In this document: piece by piece, positions 40,299 to 53,422 of the stretch
Numbering within the stretch: the stretch's first letter is position 1
Layout: every line of letters begins with the position of its first letter
NCBI RefSeq assembly: GCF_021545845.1
Contig: NZ_CP088923.1
Span: 2,046,001-2,110,000, forward strand
DNA: 64,000 bases
Direction of reading: 5' to 3'
DNA from: Rhodanobacter thiooxydans
Lineage (GTDB): Bacteria > Pseudomonadota > Gammaproteobacteria > Xanthomonadales > Rhodanobacteraceae
Notes under the pieces: generated by a model
What the model saw: only the letters and a program-made list of their open reading frames with translations
Told to the model about the DNA's origin: nothing
Databases searched by the model: none
Program-made: the position numbers and the translations under genes

Positions 40299-40394
40299 GA
40301 GCCCGCCTGCGGGCGATGCTTTGAAAGCCGGGATTCGGGATTCGGGATTCGGGATTCGCAAAAGCAAGAGCCCGCCGCGAGCGGGTTCCTGCGA
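40294..40394. repeat. TGTAGGAGC palindrome enclosing four GGGATTC heptamers
   Basis: A hairpin arm TGTAGGAGCCCGCCTGCGGG at 40294 and its partner GCCGCGAGCGGGTTCCTGCGA ending at 40394 enclose four exact tandem GGGATTC units (40330-40357). It joins two repeat families seen separately elsewhere in the window (heptamers at 466-627; palindrome at 32944-33019). Confidence 0.85.
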
Positions 40395-40410
40395 TTTCTT
40401 TGCGTGCAAG

Positions 40411-40438
40411 AAAACCGCCCCGAGACCAGGGCGGTTTT
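40411..40438. terminator. Bidirectional terminator between lipoprotein gene and acnA
   Basis: A 10-bp exact stem, AAAACCGCCC and GGGCGGTTTT, with an 8-base loop and A/T runs outside, lies between convergent genes. Confidence 0.88.
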
Positions 40439-40465
40439 CGTTCGACACAAGGCTCGCGCTGGGGT

Positions 40466-43216
<2,751 letters not shown>

Positions 43217-43480
43217 GGGGACGTGCTCCTGGCTGGATCCTGCGGCTGGGATGACTCGACGACGCTGCCGGAACGGCACAGGGATGGCCTTTCCGGCAAA
43301 AACGCGATTATCGCGCAAACCCCGCAGGGCCGCGACTCGGCGGCGCCCGGCGAAGGCTGCAATGCGGCCATGCCAATCGCCGGCAGGCCGCATCGACGGG
43401 GTACACTGCGCGCAGTTTTGTGGCGACTTCGCCGCACAGGATGGATCCGATGCCCGGCACACGCAAACGCCTTTGATGAC

Positions 43481-44431
43481 ATGCAGCATGCGATGATTTC
43501 GATGGGCCTGGCCGCGGTTTCGCTGCGCGATCTCGCGCTGGTGCAGGCGGTGCACCGCCATGGCAGTTTCAACAGTGCCGCGCGGGCGATGCACATCAGC
43601 CCCTCCGGGTTGTCGCACCAGGTGCAGAAGGTGGAGCAGGCGCTGGGCGCGCCGCTGTTCGAGCGCGGCGGCCGGAAGATCGTGCCTACCGCCGGCGGCC
43701 AGCGTTTGCTGCAGCAGATCGATGCGCTGCTGGCCGCCGCCGAGCACCTGCAGCAGGTCGCCCGCGCCGGCGCGGTCGCCTTCGGCGGCGAGCTGCGTCT
43801 GGGCGTGCCGGCCTCGCTGGGGCCGTATCTGCTGCCGCACCTGATCGCACCGTTTCCGCAGCATTTCCCCGGCGCGCGGCTGGGCATCTCCGAAGGCAAG
43901 CCGCGCGGGCTGCTGCGCCGCCTGGGCGAGGGCGAACTCGACGCGGTGCTGGCGCCGCCGGCGATGGCGGTGAGCGGGATCGCCTCGCGCCCGCTGTTCT
44001 TCGAGCCGTGGGAACTGATGCTGCGCGCCGACCATCCACTGGCCGGCCACGACAGCATCGCGCTGGCCCAGCTCGATCCGGCCGAGGCCATGCTGATGGC
44101 CGAAAGCCACGCTGACGGCCTCGATGGTGACGGCAGCGAGCACGGTCACGTGCAGGACGTCAGCCTGGAAAGCCTGGCCGCCCTGGTCAGCCTGCGCGGC
44201 GGCTATGCGTTGGTGCCGGCGCTGGCGCACGAGCGGTTGGCCTCGATGCCGAACATCGCGCTGGCAAAGCTCAAGGGGCAGACGAGCGGCCGCGAGATCG
44301 CGCTGTACTGGCGCGACGCCTCGCCTTGGCACGATGACCTGCAAGCCTTCGCCGAGCTGCTGCGCAAGCTGGCCAGGCAGCGGCCGGGGCTGCGCGTGGT
44401 CGCGGCCAAGGCGAAGGCGGCTGCACCCTGA
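43481..44431 (+). CDS. LysR-family transcriptional regulator divergent from acnA
   Basis: A regulator of about 316 residues. The winged helix ([20 protein letters not shown], then [19 protein letters not shown]) and effector domain ([20 protein letters not shown]) are clear. The effector domain resembles OxyR-type regulators in places, but I see no confident redox cysteine pair, so OxyR is not claimed. Possible starts are ATG 43481, 43493 and 43502. The 264-bp divergent region contains the short perfect palindrome CGCGAT-T-ATCGCG at 43303-43315, a possible operator. Confidence 0.88.
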   Translation: MQHAMISMGLAAVSLRDLALVQAVHRHGSFNSAARAMHISPSGLSHQVQKVEQALGAPLFERGGRKIVPTAGGQRLLQQIDALLAAAEHLQQVARAGAVAFGGELRLGVPASLGPYLLPHLIAPFPQHFPGARLGISEGKPRGLLRRLGEGELDAVLAPPAMAVSGIASRPLFFEPWELMLRADHPLAGHDSIALAQLDPAEAMLMAESHADGLDGDGSEHGHVQDVSLESLAALVSLRGGYALVPALAHERLASMPNIALAKLKGQTSGREIALYWRDASPWHDDLQAFAELLRKLARQRPGLRVVAAKAKAAAP

Positions 44432-44472
44432 GCTTGTGGTGGGCCACCCGCCGCTGCTGCGCCTTGCGCCGA

Positions 44473-45798
44473 TCAGAGCTCCAGATGCATACGCAGCGCC
44501 ACGAAGCGCGCCGGCCCGCGATCGCGGTTGTAGCCAGGGTTGCGCACCAGTTGCAGGTCGGGGCTCAGGGTCAGGTACGGGCCGACCGCGCAGCTGTAGT
44601 AGACCTCGAGCAATTGTTCCCGGCCGTAGCGCAGCGCGCCATCGCCCAGCACGAAGCCGCTGCCGCCCAGCGCGAGGTATTCGCGATGCCCCGGCGAAAG
44701 TGCATTGAGCGCGACGCCGACGCCGAGACGATCGCCGGGACGGTTCCAGTGCGCGCCCGACAACTGGAAGCCGCCGCTGAGGGTGCGGTCGACCTCGGTG
44801 AAGGCGAACGATTCGGTGCGGCCGTCGTTCCAGCCGGCGCGCAGGAACAGGCCGGTGTCGCCGTGGTCGGCCAGCGGCAGCTCGCCGTTGAGGCCGAAGC
44901 CATACCTGCGCCGGCCGGGGCGCTCGTCGGCGGTGATGTCGGGCACGCTGCCGCTGGCCTGCGCGGTGGCGATGGCCTGCCGGTACACGCCCATCGAGGC
45001 GATGTTGCGGAAGGCCAGCAGGCGCAACGCCCAGCCATCCGGCTCGGGCTGCACGGTCAGCTCGACCTGCTCGCCGCGGGCCTGGCGCAACGACGGCACC
45101 AGGCGCTGGCCGTTGGCGTGCACGGGCATCCGGTAGATGCCGTAGCGCAGGCTCCAGCCCGCATCCACCCAGGCCAGCATCACGCCGTCGGTGTAGCCGC
45201 GGGTATCGGCGGCGAAATCCCAGGCGGTGTCGTTGAACAGCGTCCAGTTCATGAACTGGGTGCGCGTGCTGCCGGCGTAGCGGTTCTTGTCGAAGTCGTC
45301 GCTGGCGGCCATCTTGCCGATCTTGACCTCGACCCGCCGCACGGCTTCCGCGCCCGGCAGCTGATCCTGGGCACGCTCCCCTGTCGAGGTGGCGTCGCCG
45401 AGGGGCAGCGTCCAGCGCAGGAAGCGGCGGGCCACGTAGGGGCCCTTGCCGAGCCCGGTGGTGCCGGAGCGGATCACGTCGCCGTTGGTCAGGCCGCCCA
45501 GCCCGGTGGCGTCGCTGACGCCGCCGCCCTTGAACATTTCCACGTCGAGGTAGAACTGCAGGCGTGCAGGCAGGGCCACGCCGAAGTAGGCGCCGAAAGT
45601 GTCCGAGCGCCTGGTGTCGCTGCGGGCGTGCAGGCTCAGCGGGCCGGCGTAGGGCGAGTGCAGCGGGGACTGGTGCTGGTCGACGAAGGTGTACTGCGCG
45701 CCCAGCCACTGGGGCACGAACAGGGGCGCGTCGCCGGCGTGGGAGAGCGGGGCGACCAGCGCCAGCGGCGCGGCGAGGAGGAAACGGGCGAAGCGCAT
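44473..45798 (-). CDS. Outer-membrane carbohydrate-selective porin (OprB-like)
   Basis: A 441-residue outer-membrane beta-barrel protein. It begins [23 protein letters not shown], a signal peptide cleaved near SHA. The mature protein alternates hydrophobic and polar residues as in beta strands, contains [22 protein letters not shown] near its start and ends with the aromatic/hydrophobic strand [12 protein letters not shown]. The pattern matches the carbohydrate-selective OprB family, so sugars or related solutes are likely substrates. The start at 45798 follows from the signal peptide. Confidence 0.82.
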   Translation of the reverse strand: MRFARFLLAAPLALVAPLSHAGDAPLFVPQWLGAQYTFVDQHQSPLHSPYAGPLSLHARSDTRRSDTFGAYFGVALPARLQFYLDVEMFKGGGVSDATGLGGLTNGDVIRSGTTGLGKGPYVARRFLRWTLPLGDATSTGERAQDQLPGAEAVRRVEVKIGKMAASDDFDKNRYAGSTRTQFMNWTLFNDTAWDFAADTRGYTDGVMLAWVDAGWSLRYGIYRMPVHANGQRLVPSLRQARGEQVELTVQPEPDGWALRLLAFRNIASMGVYRQAIATAQASGSVPDITADERPGRRRYGFGLNGELPLADHGDTGLFLRAGWNDGRTESFAFTEVDRTLSGGFQLSGAHWNRPGDRLGVGVALNALSPGHREYLALGGSGFVLGDGALRYGREQLLEVYYSCAVGPYLTLSPDLQLVRNPGYNRDRGPARFVALRMHLEL

Positions 45799-46000
45799 GT
45801 TCTCGTTCCGTGCAGGGGCACGGAGCGAGCGGGTCAGACCGGTACGGTCCCGCTCACGGCCGTGCCGTGATGGTATGGCTGTGGTGGGCATGGCGACGCT
45901 GGCGCGTCGCGCTGCCGCCGCGACTACTGGCGGGATCGTCGTTCATCTGGGTTGCAATTATCCAATGGGCCCCGGCGGGGCGCGCGCATGATCGGCGCGC

Positions 46001-46026
46001 GCGACCGGCGTGTCAATGCCGGTCGC
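46001..46026. terminator. Stem-loop after typA
   Basis: GCGACCGGC (46001-46009) and GCCGGTCGC (46018-46026) form an exact 9-bp stem. It lies 19 bp beyond the typA stop and is likely its terminator, although no T-run is present. Confidence 0.6.
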
Positions 46027-46044
46027 GTGCGCTACACGGTTTCG

Positions 46045-47874
46045 TCACGAGCCGCGCGAGGCGCGCTTGCGGTCGTTCTCGGTGAGGTGTTTCTTGCGCA
46101 GGCGGATTTCCTTCGGGGTGACCTCGACCAGCTCGTCGTCGTCGATGAAGTCCAGCGCCTGTTCCAGCGTGAACTTGATCGCCGGGGTCAGCTGGATCGC
46201 ATCGTCCTTGCCCGAGGCGCGCATGTTGGTCAGCGGCTTGGGCTTGATCACGTTCACCGTGAGGTCGTTGTCCTTGGCGTGGATGCCGACCAGCTGGCCT
46301 TCGTACACGTTGTCGCCCTCGGCCGCGAACAGCTTGCCGCGATCCTGCAGCGGCCCCAGCGAGTAGGCCGGGGTGGTGCCGCCGGCGTTGGCGATCATCA
46401 CGCCGTTGAGGCGCTTGGCGATCTGGCCTTCCTCCTTCGGGCCGTAGTGGTCGAACACGTGGAACAGCAGGCCCGAGCCCTGGGTGAGGGTCTTGAACTG
46501 GTTCTGGAAGCCGATCAGACCACGCGCCGGGATCATGTATTCCAGACGTACGCGGCCCTTGCCGTCGGGCTCCATGTTTTTCAGCTGGCCCTTGCGCATG
46601 CCCAGGCGTTCCATCACCGGACCCTGGTGGGTCTCCTCGACGTCGACCACCAGCTGCTCGATCGGCTCCATCTTCTGGCCGTCGATTTCCTTGATGATCA
46701 CTTCCGGGCGCGACACGGCCAGCTCGTAGCCTTCGCGGCGCATGTTCTCGATCAGTACCGACAGGTGCAGCTCGCCGCGGCCGGAGACCAGGAACTTGTC
46801 GGCGTCCGAACCCTGCTCGACCTTCAGCGCCACGTTGTGCACCTGCTCGCGCTCCAGGCGGTCCTTGAGCTGGCGGCTGGTGAGGAACTTGCCGCCGCTG
46901 AGGTCCTTGTTGCCGGCGAACGGCGAATTGTTCACCTGGAAAGTCATGCTGATGGTCGGCTCGTCGACGGTCAGCGCGGGCAACGCCTCGGGTGCATCCA
47001 GCGCGGTGATGGTATCGGAGATGGTCAGGTCGGCGATGCCGGAGATGGCCACGATGTCGCCGGCCTCCGCGGTTTCCTGCTCGATGCGCTCCAGGCCCAT
47101 GAAGCCGAGCACCTGCAGCACCTTGCCCTGGCGCTTCTTGCCATGGCGGTCGATCACCGCCACCGGCATGTTCTTCTTCAGCGTGCCGCGCTGGATGCGG
47201 CCGATGCCGATCACGCCGACGAAGTTGTTGTAGTCCAGCTGGCTGATGCGCATCTGGAACGGGCCGTCCGGATCGACGTCGGGCTTGCTGACGTGCTGCA
47301 TGATCGCTTCGTACAGCGGGGTCATGTCGCCTTCGCGCACGCTGTCGTCGAGGCTGGCGTAGCCGTTCAGCGCCGAGGCGTAGACGATCGGAAAATCCAT
47401 CTGCTCGGGGGTGGCGCCGAGGCGGTCGAACAGATCCCAGACCTGCTCGACGACCCACTCGGGGCGGGCGCCGGGACGGTCGACCTTGTTCACCACCACG
47501 ATCGGCTTGAAGCCCATCGCGAACGCCTTCTGCGTCACGAAGCGGGTCTGCGGCATCGGGCCGTCCATCGCGTCGACCAGGATCAGCACCGAGTCCACCA
47601 TCGACAGCACGCGCTCCACCTCACCGCCGAAGTCGGCGTGGCCGGGGGTGTCGACGATGTTGATGCGGTTGCCCTGCCAGGTGATGGCGGTGTTCTTGGC
47701 CAGGATGGTGATGCCGCGTTCCTTTTCCTGATCGTTCGAGTCCATCACGCGCTCGGCCAGCACGGTACGCTCGTTGAGCGTGCCGGACTGTTTGAGCAGG
47801 CAATCGACGAGGGTGGTCTTGCCGTGATCGACGTGGGCGACGATGGCGATATTGCGCAGTTTTTCGATGGACAT
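46045..47874 (-). CDS. typA: Ribosome-associated translational GTPase TypA/BipA
   Basis: GTPase of the EF-G family that binds 70S ribosomes and is needed for 50S assembly and stress growth. The product is 609 residues, the usual length. G motifs: G1 AHVDHGKTT (13-21), G2 RGITI, G3 DTPGHADF, G4 [12 protein letters not shown]-like domains II, III and V follow, with the TypA-specific C-terminal domain ([16 protein letters not shown], ending [13 protein letters not shown]). The start [12 protein letters not shown] at 47874 is canonical. Confidence 0.98.
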   Translation of the reverse strand: MSIEKLRNIAIVAHVDHGKTTLVDCLLKQSGTLNERTVLAERVMDSNDQEKERGITILAKNTAITWQGNRINIVDTPGHADFGGEVERVLSMVDSVLILVDAMDGPMPQTRFVTQKAFAMGFKPIVVVNKVDRPGARPEWVVEQVWDLFDRLGATPEQMDFPIVYASALNGYASLDDSVREGDMTPLYEAIMQHVSKPDVDPDGPFQMRISQLDYNNFVGVIGIGRIQRGTLKKNMPVAVIDRHGKKRQGKVLQVLGFMGLERIEQETAEAGDIVAISGIADLTISDTITALDAPEALPALTVDEPTISMTFQVNNSPFAGNKDLSGGKFLTSRQLKDRLEREQVHNVALKVEQGSDADKFLVSGRGELHLSVLIENMRREGYELAVSRPEVIIKEIDGQKMEPIEQLVVDVEETHQGPVMERLGMRKGQLKNMEPDGKGRVRLEYMIPARGLIGFQNQFKTLTQGSGLLFHVFDHYGPKEEGQIAKRLNGVMIANAGGTTPAYSLGPLQDRGKLFAAEGDNVYEGQLVGIHAKDNDLTVNVIKPKPLTNMRASGKDDAIQLTPAIKFTLEQALDFIDDDELVEVTPKEIRLRKKHLTENDRKRASRGS

Positions 47875-47933
47875 GGGATCGGCTCGGGCGGCGCGGAGGC
47901 CGTCGCGCAGGTTTTTGAAGGGCGAATTAACCG

Positions 47934-47939
47934 ATTATA
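47934..47939 (-). promoter_or_regulatory. Candidate -10 element of typA
   Basis: A perfect TATAAT on the minus strand, 60 bp upstream of the typA start. No good -35 hexamer lies at normal spacing (GGGCAA at 17 bp), so this is a partial promoter call. Confidence 0.4.
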
Positions 47940-48013
47940 CGGACTTGTGTGACAACTTGCCCGTCATTTCTTCGGTCCGTTCATCCAGCCTGCAGCCCCG
48001 AGCCGCGGGTGCG

Positions 48014-49411
48014 CTACACCACCCCGAGGAGATAGTACGCGGCGATCACCACCAGCACTGCCAGGGTCTTGATCACGGTGATCGCGAAGATGTCACGGTA
48101 GGACTGCCGGTGGGTGAGCCCGGTCACCGCCAGCAGGGTGATCACCGCGCCGTTGTGCGGCAGCGTGTCCATGCCGCCGGAGGCCATCGCGGCCACCCGG
48201 TGCAGCACCTCCATCGGGATGCCGGCGGCGTGCGCGTTGGCGATGAAGGTCTCGGCCATCGCGCCCAGCGCGATGCTCATGCCGCCGGAGGCCGAACCGG
48301 TGATGCCGGCCAGCGCGGTCACGGTGACCGCCTCGTTGAGCAGCGGGTTGGGGATCGTGTGCAGCGCGTCGGCGACCAGCTTGAAGCCGGGTAGGGCGGC
48401 GATCACCGCGCCGAAGCCGTACTCGGAGGCGGTGTTCATCGAGGCCAGCAGCGCGCCGCCGACCGCGGCCTGGCTGCCGGCGGCGAGGTGCGCGGTCACT
48501 GCGCGCCAGGCGAACGCCAGCACGCACAGGATGCCGACCAGCAGCGCGCCCTCGACCGCCCAGATCGCGGCCACCTTCGACACTTCCTGCACCACCGGCT
48601 TCGCGCTGCCCACTACGCTGGGCAGGAACGACTGCGTCTCGCCGTAGAGGCGCGGGATCAGGTCGGTGAACAGCTTGTTGCACACGCCGACCAGCACCAG
48701 CGGCAGCAGCGCGACCAGCGGATGGGCCAGCTTGTCGCCCTCGAACGGAGCCGGCTCGTTGCGCAGGTTGTCGCCGTAGCCCTCGCCAGCCGCGGCGGCC
48801 TTGCGCCGACGCCAGTCGAGGTAGCTCAGCCCGATGGCCAGGATGAACACCGCGCCGATCGTGCCCAGCCACGGCGCCGCCCAGGTGTTGGTGCCGAAGA
48901 ACGAAGTGGGGATGATGTTCTGGATCTGCGGCGTACCCGGCAGCGAATCCATGGTGAAGGTGAACGCGCCCAGCGCGATGGTGCCCGGGATCAGCCGTTT
49001 CGGTATGTCGGACTGGCGGAACAGTTCCGCCGCAAACGGATACACCGCGAACACCACCACGAACAGCGAGACTCCACCGTAGGTCAGCAGCGCGCACACC
49101 AGCACGATGGAGAGAATCGCCCGGCTGCGCCCGACCAGGCCGATGGTGGCCGCCACGATCGCCTTGGAAAAACCCGACAGTTCGATCAGCTTGCCGAATA
49201 CCGCGCCCAGCATGAATACCGGGAAGTACAGCTTGAGGAAGCCGACCATCCTGTCCATGAACAGGCCGGTGAACATCGGCGCCACCAGCGACGGCTCGGT
49301 CAGCAGCACCGCACCCAGCGCGGCGATCGGCGCAAACAGGATGACGCTGTAGCCACGATAGGCCGCGAACATCAGAAAGCACAGTGCGACCAGCACGATC
49401 AGAAAAGCCAT
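48014..49411 (-). CDS. GntP-family permease (resembles hydroxybutyrate permeases)
   Basis: A 465-residue inner-membrane transporter with about 12-14 hydrophobic segments. The start MAFLIVLVALCFLMFAAYRG, the motif FPVFMLGAVFGKLIELSG, and the late conserved GITGSASGGMSIALGAM and GGMDTLPHNGAVITLLA loops are GntP-family features. Among GntP proteins the AAYRGYSVILFAPIAAL opening resembles D-beta-hydroxybutyrate permeases more than gluconate permeases; this is by eye. It is divergent from a TonB receptor gene across 155 bp that contain a 25-bp dyad, and a PHB-depolymerase-type gene lies in the same locus. Import of hydroxybutyrate-like acids is the favoured inference. Confidence 0.85.
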   Translation of the reverse strand: MAFLIVLVALCFLMFAAYRGYSVILFAPIAALGAVLLTEPSLVAPMFTGLFMDRMVGFLKLYFPVFMLGAVFGKLIELSGFSKAIVAATIGLVGRSRAILSIVLVCALLTYGGVSLFVVVFAVYPFAAELFRQSDIPKRLIPGTIALGAFTFTMDSLPGTPQIQNIIPTSFFGTNTWAAPWLGTIGAVFILAIGLSYLDWRRRKAAAAGEGYGDNLRNEPAPFEGDKLAHPLVALLPLVLVGVCNKLFTDLIPRLYGETQSFLPSVVGSAKPVVQEVSKVAAIWAVEGALLVGILCVLAFAWRAVTAHLAAGSQAAVGGALLASMNTASEYGFGAVIAALPGFKLVADALHTIPNPLLNEAVTVTALAGITGSASGGMSIALGAMAETFIANAHAAGIPMEVLHRVAAMASGGMDTLPHNGAVITLLAVTGLTHRQSYRDIFAITVIKTLAVLVVIAAYYLLGVV

Positions 49412-49465
49412 CCGTGAATCTCCCACCACGACAGGCCACGAGTATCCCGGACGCCCCATGCCGGC

Positions 49466-49490
49466 GGCACTGTACGAAGGTACAAGTGCC
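49466..49490. promoter_or_regulatory. 25-bp dyad operator upstream of TonB receptor 1 and the GntP permease gene
   Basis: The dyad reads GGCACTGTAC-GAAG-GTACAAGTGCC, with symmetrical GGCACT...AGTGCC outer and GTAC...GTAC inner words. A near-identical copy (one base different) lies at 53423-53447 ahead of TonB receptor 2, at almost the same distance from its ATG (76 versus 74 bp). A TANNNT-type -10 candidate (TACTCT at 49510-49515) follows 19 bp downstream, so the dyad centre is near -44, a usual activator position. It is also 55 bp upstream of the permease start. The bound regulator is unknown. Confidence 0.7.
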
Positions 49491-49566
49491 GCCAGCGTGC
49501 GCCGCCGCCTACTCTCCCCTCATCAGCATTCGCGCGAGCGATGCATTCACTGCAGGGGGGGATGTC

Positions 49567-51870
49567 ATGAAGCGTACGCATCTGAGTTCGGCGATTGGCC
49601 TGGTGCTGGGTTTTGCGTTCGGCGCGCCATTGCAGGCCCAACAGGTCCCTGTCGATGACAATATGACCCAGCAGGCTGCGACATCTCCAGGCCTGGCCAG
49701 GAAGAGCGAAGCTACCAAGCTGGAAGCCGTCAAGGTCACCGCGCGCCGCCGCGACGAGTGGTTGCAGGATGTACCGGTCGCCATTTCGGCCTTCAGCCAA
49801 CAGCAGCTGTCGGATCTGCATGCGGACGATATTTCCGGTATCCAGCATGCGGTGCCGAATCTGTATCTCGACAAGGGCGATGGCGCGAACGCCGTCGTCT
49901 ACATCCGCGGCGTCGGTCAGAACGACTCGCTGGCCTTCGCCGATCCGGGTGTGGGCATCTATGTCGATGACGTGTTCGTCGCGCGCTCGCAGGCTGCCTT
50001 CCTGGAGTTGTTCGATGTCGACCGGGTCGAAGTACTGCGCGGTCCGCAAGGCACGTTGTACGGGCGCAATACCATCGGTGGCGCCATCAAGTTCGTTTCG
50101 TCGCCGCCACCGCGCACGCCCAAGGGCTACCTGGAGATGGGGGCCGGAAACTACGACCAGCGTGTGCTCAAGGCCAGCTTCGGCGGCCCGTTGGTCAAAG
50201 ACACGCTGAATGGCAAGGTAGCCATCGCTTATTCCGAGCGTAACGGCTATGCCAGGAACACGGTGGACGGCAAAAGCGATGGTGACCAGAACACGCTGTC
50301 CGGGCGCGCCGCACTTGACTGGAAGCCGAGCGATCGCCTGCAGGTGCTGTTCAGCATGGATGGCAAGCGCGATCGACCTGATACCTCGCGCAGTCCGGTA
50401 CGGGAAACGTCGATCACCGGTGCCACGTCGTCAGGCCAGTTGGTGACCTACCCGAGGGCTACCGATCCGTATGTCGTTGACGTCAACGCGAACGGGTTGT
50501 CGGATCTTACCGCCTATGGCGCATCGGTGACGGCGCGCTATCAGGCGTCGGATGCGGTGATGCTCGAATCAATCACGGCGTATCGCGACATGGACTTCAA
50601 ACTGAATCTGGACACCGACGGTTCGCCGTTGCCGATCCTGGACATTTTGCTCAAGGAAAAGGAAAACCAGTTCAGCCAGGAGCTCCGCGCCAATTACGAT
50701 GCGGGTGGCCCGCTCACCGGTACTGCGGGTATGTATTACTTCCACGACGACGACACCTCCTTCTCTGGTGTGGATGACGGGTCGGCCACCATCTTCGGCT
50801 TCCCGGTCACCATCTTCGGCTTTCCCAGCTCGAGTCTGGCCGACACGAAGCAGGTCACCAAGTCGTACGCCGCATTCGCCGACGCGTCCTACAATATCAA
50901 CGATAAGCTCGCCCTCAGCGCGGGCTTGCGATACACCTACGAAGAAAAGACTTCGGGGCGGGAATTCGAGAATTTCTTCGATCCGGCCGTTTCGATGATC
51001 AGGAAGACGCCGCCGTTTCTTGCCGGTGCAGGGGTGGTCGGGAAGCCAATCCATGGCAAAGCTGACTTCGATGCGTTGACGCCAAAATTCTCGTTGTCCT
51101 ACAAACCGAACAGCGAGGTGTTGCTGTATGCCTCGGCGGCGCGTGGTTTCAAGAGCGGCGGCTTCGATGGCCGGGGCACGACCGATTTCAGCTTCCAGCC
51201 GTTCAAGCCGGAGTTCGTGTGGACTTACGAGGCCGGCGCCAAGACCGGCTGGATGGACGGTGCGTTGGTCCTCAACGCAGCCTATTTCTACAGCGATTAC
51301 ACGGATATGCAGGTGACCAGCTTTGGTGCGGATCCGGTCAGCGGCGTCTTCGTCAGCCTGTTCTCCAACGCTGCGGCTGCCACCATCCAGGGCTTGGAAT
51401 TCGAACTGGCTGCACAGCCGAACCCGAACCTGTCGATCAACGCGACGCTGGGCCTGCTCGATGCCAATTATGACAAGTTCAGCACCTTGGTCGGCGGGGT
51501 GGTGACCGATGTCAGCAAACGCGACCTCGTCAACAGCCCCAAGCTCAACGCAAGCATCGGCGTCACCTGGACACATCCGGTCGCCAATGGTCTGGATGTC
51601 GTGTTGCATGGTGACGCCAACCATCGCAGCTCGTTGGCTACCGAAATCACCGATTCCCCGGTTCTGCGTCAGCGTGCCTACACCTTGCTGAACGCATTCG
51701 TCGGGTTGCGTTCGGCCAAAGACAAGTGGGAGGTGCGTGCCGGGGTACAAAATATCGGTAACGAAAAGGTGCACGTCCAAGGCTTTAATCTGGCGGAATT
51801 TCCCGGCGTGCAATTGGCTTTCTACACCGCGCCGCGCACCTACGACCTTCGCGTAATTTACCGTTATTGA
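49567..51870 (+). CDS. TonB-dependent outer-membrane receptor 1
   Basis: A 767-residue receptor. The signal peptide MKRTHLSSAIGLVLGFAFGA is cleaved near LQAQ. A plug domain follows (TARRRDEWLQDVPVAISAFS; IYVDDVFVARSQAAFLELFD; RVEVLRGPQGTLYGRNTIGG), then a 22-strand-type barrel ending in the aromatic C-terminus VIYRY. The plug type is that of Xanthomonadales/Sphingomonadales receptors for organic substrates rather than typical siderophore receptors. ATG 49567 is fixed by the signal peptide. Codon use is less GC-rich than in the core genes around it. The neighbouring permease and hydrolases suggest the substrate is an oligomer of hydroxy acids. Confidence 0.93.
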   Translation: MKRTHLSSAIGLVLGFAFGAPLQAQQVPVDDNMTQQAATSPGLARKSEATKLEAVKVTARRRDEWLQDVPVAISAFSQQQLSDLHADDISGIQHAVPNLYLDKGDGANAVVYIRGVGQNDSLAFADPGVGIYVDDVFVARSQAAFLELFDVDRVEVLRGPQGTLYGRNTIGGAIKFVSSPPPRTPKGYLEMGAGNYDQRVLKASFGGPLVKDTLNGKVAIAYSERNGYARNTVDGKSDGDQNTLSGRAALDWKPSDRLQVLFSMDGKRDRPDTSRSPVRETSITGATSSGQLVTYPRATDPYVVDVNANGLSDLTAYGASVTARYQASDAVMLESITAYRDMDFKLNLDTDGSPLPILDILLKEKENQFSQELRANYDAGGPLTGTAGMYYFHDDDTSFSGVDDGSATIFGFPVTIFGFPSSSLADTKQVTKSYAAFADASYNINDKLALSAGLRYTYEEKTSGREFENFFDPAVSMIRKTPPFLAGAGVVGKPIHGKADFDALTPKFSLSYKPNSEVLLYASAARGFKSGGFDGRGTTDFSFQPFKPEFVWTYEAGAKTGWMDGALVLNAAYFYSDYTDMQVTSFGADPVSGVFVSLFSNAAAATIQGLEFELAAQPNPNLSINATLGLLDANYDKFSTLVGGVVTDVSKRDLVNSPKLNASIGVTWTHPVANGLDVVLHGDANHRSSLATEITDSPVLRQRAYTLLNAFVGLRSAKDKWEVRAGVQNIGNEKVHVQGFNLAEFPGVQLAFYTAPRTYDLRVIYRY

Positions 51871-51911
51871 GGGGAAGCTGAAGTTAGGGATGCGCTGATC
51901 GAGTCTCTGCT

Positions 51912-52019
51912 CGTCATTCCAGCAAAAGCTGGAATCCAGTGTCCTCAAACCGTAGCCGAGGCACGGGATCCCCGTTTGACCAGCCTTCGGCTGTTGAAAG
52001 GCACCTCGCTGGGATGACG
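51912..52019. repeat. REP/BIME-like element after TonB receptor 1
   Basis: Begins CGTCATTCCAGCAAAAGCTGGAAT with an AGCAAAAGCT hairpin, contains CCAGCCTTCGGCTG, and ends GCTGGGATGACG, which pairs with the start. It is the third copy of the CGTCATTCC...GGAATCCAGTG type in the window. It may terminate the receptor transcript. Confidence 0.8.
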
Positions 52020-52114
52020 TCTTGTTCAGGCCTTCCTTAGACGACCTAATCTCACTTGAAGGTTATTGCGCTTCCGCAAGTCAATAAAATCCGTAAGAAT
52101 CACAGGAGCATCTC

Positions 52115-53386
52115 ATGCGCAAGCTACGAGTCACCCGATTCTTTCGTCCGGTATCTTTTGGCATCAAGAGAGCAGTGATTGTCGGAGCCGGGATATTCGC
52201 CATCGCGTTTGGCAGTTCGGCAGCCGCTGGCTCCACGACGCTTGAGGCCAGTTACAGTTCCAATATCCAGAATGGCTGGGAACGTGTCGAACGTTGGCGC
52301 GATACCGAGCCTGCATTTACTCAGGAGTCTTTCCCCACTGACGGACGGGGTGATCAGTCGGGTCAACGTGTGACGTTCTTCGGCAGCAGCAAACCGAATT
52401 CATCACGATTCCTCATGTATTACGCACCCGGCTGGAGCAGCAATACCAAACCGGTGCCAATATTGCTCGTGCACGGAGCGAATCAGGATGCTGATCTCGC
52501 GTGGGCCAATCCGAACGAAGCTGGTGGCTATGGCTGCGGCCGTGCGAGCTGTCCCACGACTGGCATGATGCAGTCGCTTTCAGCCGATGGCTACAAGGTA
52601 TTCGCGCTGGGCCTGGCCCACAAGAATGGCGATGGCTATTTCTGGTCAGAGCAGATCGCGGATGCTGTTGCCATAATCAGAAGTCGCACCGGCGCTACAC
52701 AGGTTGACGTGGTTGCCTGGTCCAAGGCGGCTTCCAATGCGCGGATGTACATTTCAAACGTGAAGAAGACCTGGGGTACAGCCTATCGAGGAGATGTTCG
52801 TCGTCTGCTGCTGCTCGGTTCGGCCAACAACGGAATCGACTTGTCTTTCCGTCATGGCTGGAGTTTCAGCCTTGTCGTTTATCCCGCGTGCGGCGGCGTC
52901 ATCAATGGCCCAACCCCGCACAATCAACTGATGTGCTACGGTTTTTTCCATGACGGAGCGGAGTGGACCTATGACTCCGCTTATTTTCCTGGCTCGGCAC
53001 AATTGCTGAAGCGATGGGACTCGGTTTATCCGCTGCCAACCTATGAACAGGACTGGTACACGACTTATTTTGGTGGCCAGGGATATTATAGCAAAGGCCC
53101 AGGTATCGACGCCTATATGGGTAAATCACTGGTCGACGTGATTCGCAACTCACCATCGGCGCCAGGTGTTCGCGTGTACAACTTGTGCGGCAATCAGAAC
53201 GACATAGCGCTCTTGCATAACGAACACACAGGGCCATCGGATGGCGTTGTTTTTATCCAGAGCTGCCGGGATGTAGTAGGTATTGCTAATGATGGTGGTG
53301 GTGCCACCATTGCGGTCAACCACCTGGAGCTGGGATGGGAGCCGCTTGCGATCGCCCAGGTCAAGGCCTGGCTGGATGCACCCTGA
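52115..53386 (+). CDS. Secreted alpha/beta hydrolase (PhaZ7/lipase-like)
   Basis: A 423-residue exported protein. A long N-terminal signal region (hydrophobic core VIVGAGIFAIAFGSSAAAG) precedes an alpha/beta-hydrolase domain: oxyanion strand PILLVHGANQD (about 115-125), nucleophile elbow VDVVAWSKAASNARM with Ser203, and a late histidine in AVNHLELGWEP (His403). The elbow AWSKA departs from GxSxG. Overall layout recalls secreted lipases and the PHA depolymerase PhaZ7, at a distance. Visibly lower GC than its neighbours suggests recent transfer. It lies between two TonB receptor genes, so it probably cleaves an ester polymer or oligomer outside the cell. Confidence 0.75.
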   Translation: MRKLRVTRFFRPVSFGIKRAVIVGAGIFAIAFGSSAAAGSTTLEASYSSNIQNGWERVERWRDTEPAFTQESFPTDGRGDQSGQRVTFFGSSKPNSSRFLMYYAPGWSSNTKPVPILLVHGANQDADLAWANPNEAGGYGCGRASCPTTGMMQSLSADGYKVFALGLAHKNGDGYFWSEQIADAVAIIRSRTGATQVDVVAWSKAASNARMYISNVKKTWGTAYRGDVRRLLLLGSANNGIDLSFRHGWSFSLVVYPACGGVINGPTPHNQLMCYGFFHDGAEWTYDSAYFPGSAQLLKRWDSVYPLPTYEQDWYTTYFGGQGYYSKGPGIDAYMGKSLVDVIRNSPSAPGVRVYNLCGNQNDIALLHNEHTGPSDGVVFIQSCRDVVGIANDGGGATIAVNHLELGWEPLAIAQVKAWLDAP

Positions 53387-53422
53387 CTGGACAGAATTTG
53401 AATCCGTCGCGAACGCAGCGGC

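Noticed and set aside
43303-43315. CGCGATTATCGCG palindrome as acnA operator or promoter
   Set aside because: Short and GC-typical; no properly spaced promoter hexamers, so it is mentioned only in the LysR entry.
43217-45709. Upstream extension of the acnA frame to 1747 codons
   Set aside because: It would cross the divergent LysR gene and porin gene in antisense; aconitase homology begins at MKDTFSVRD (43216).
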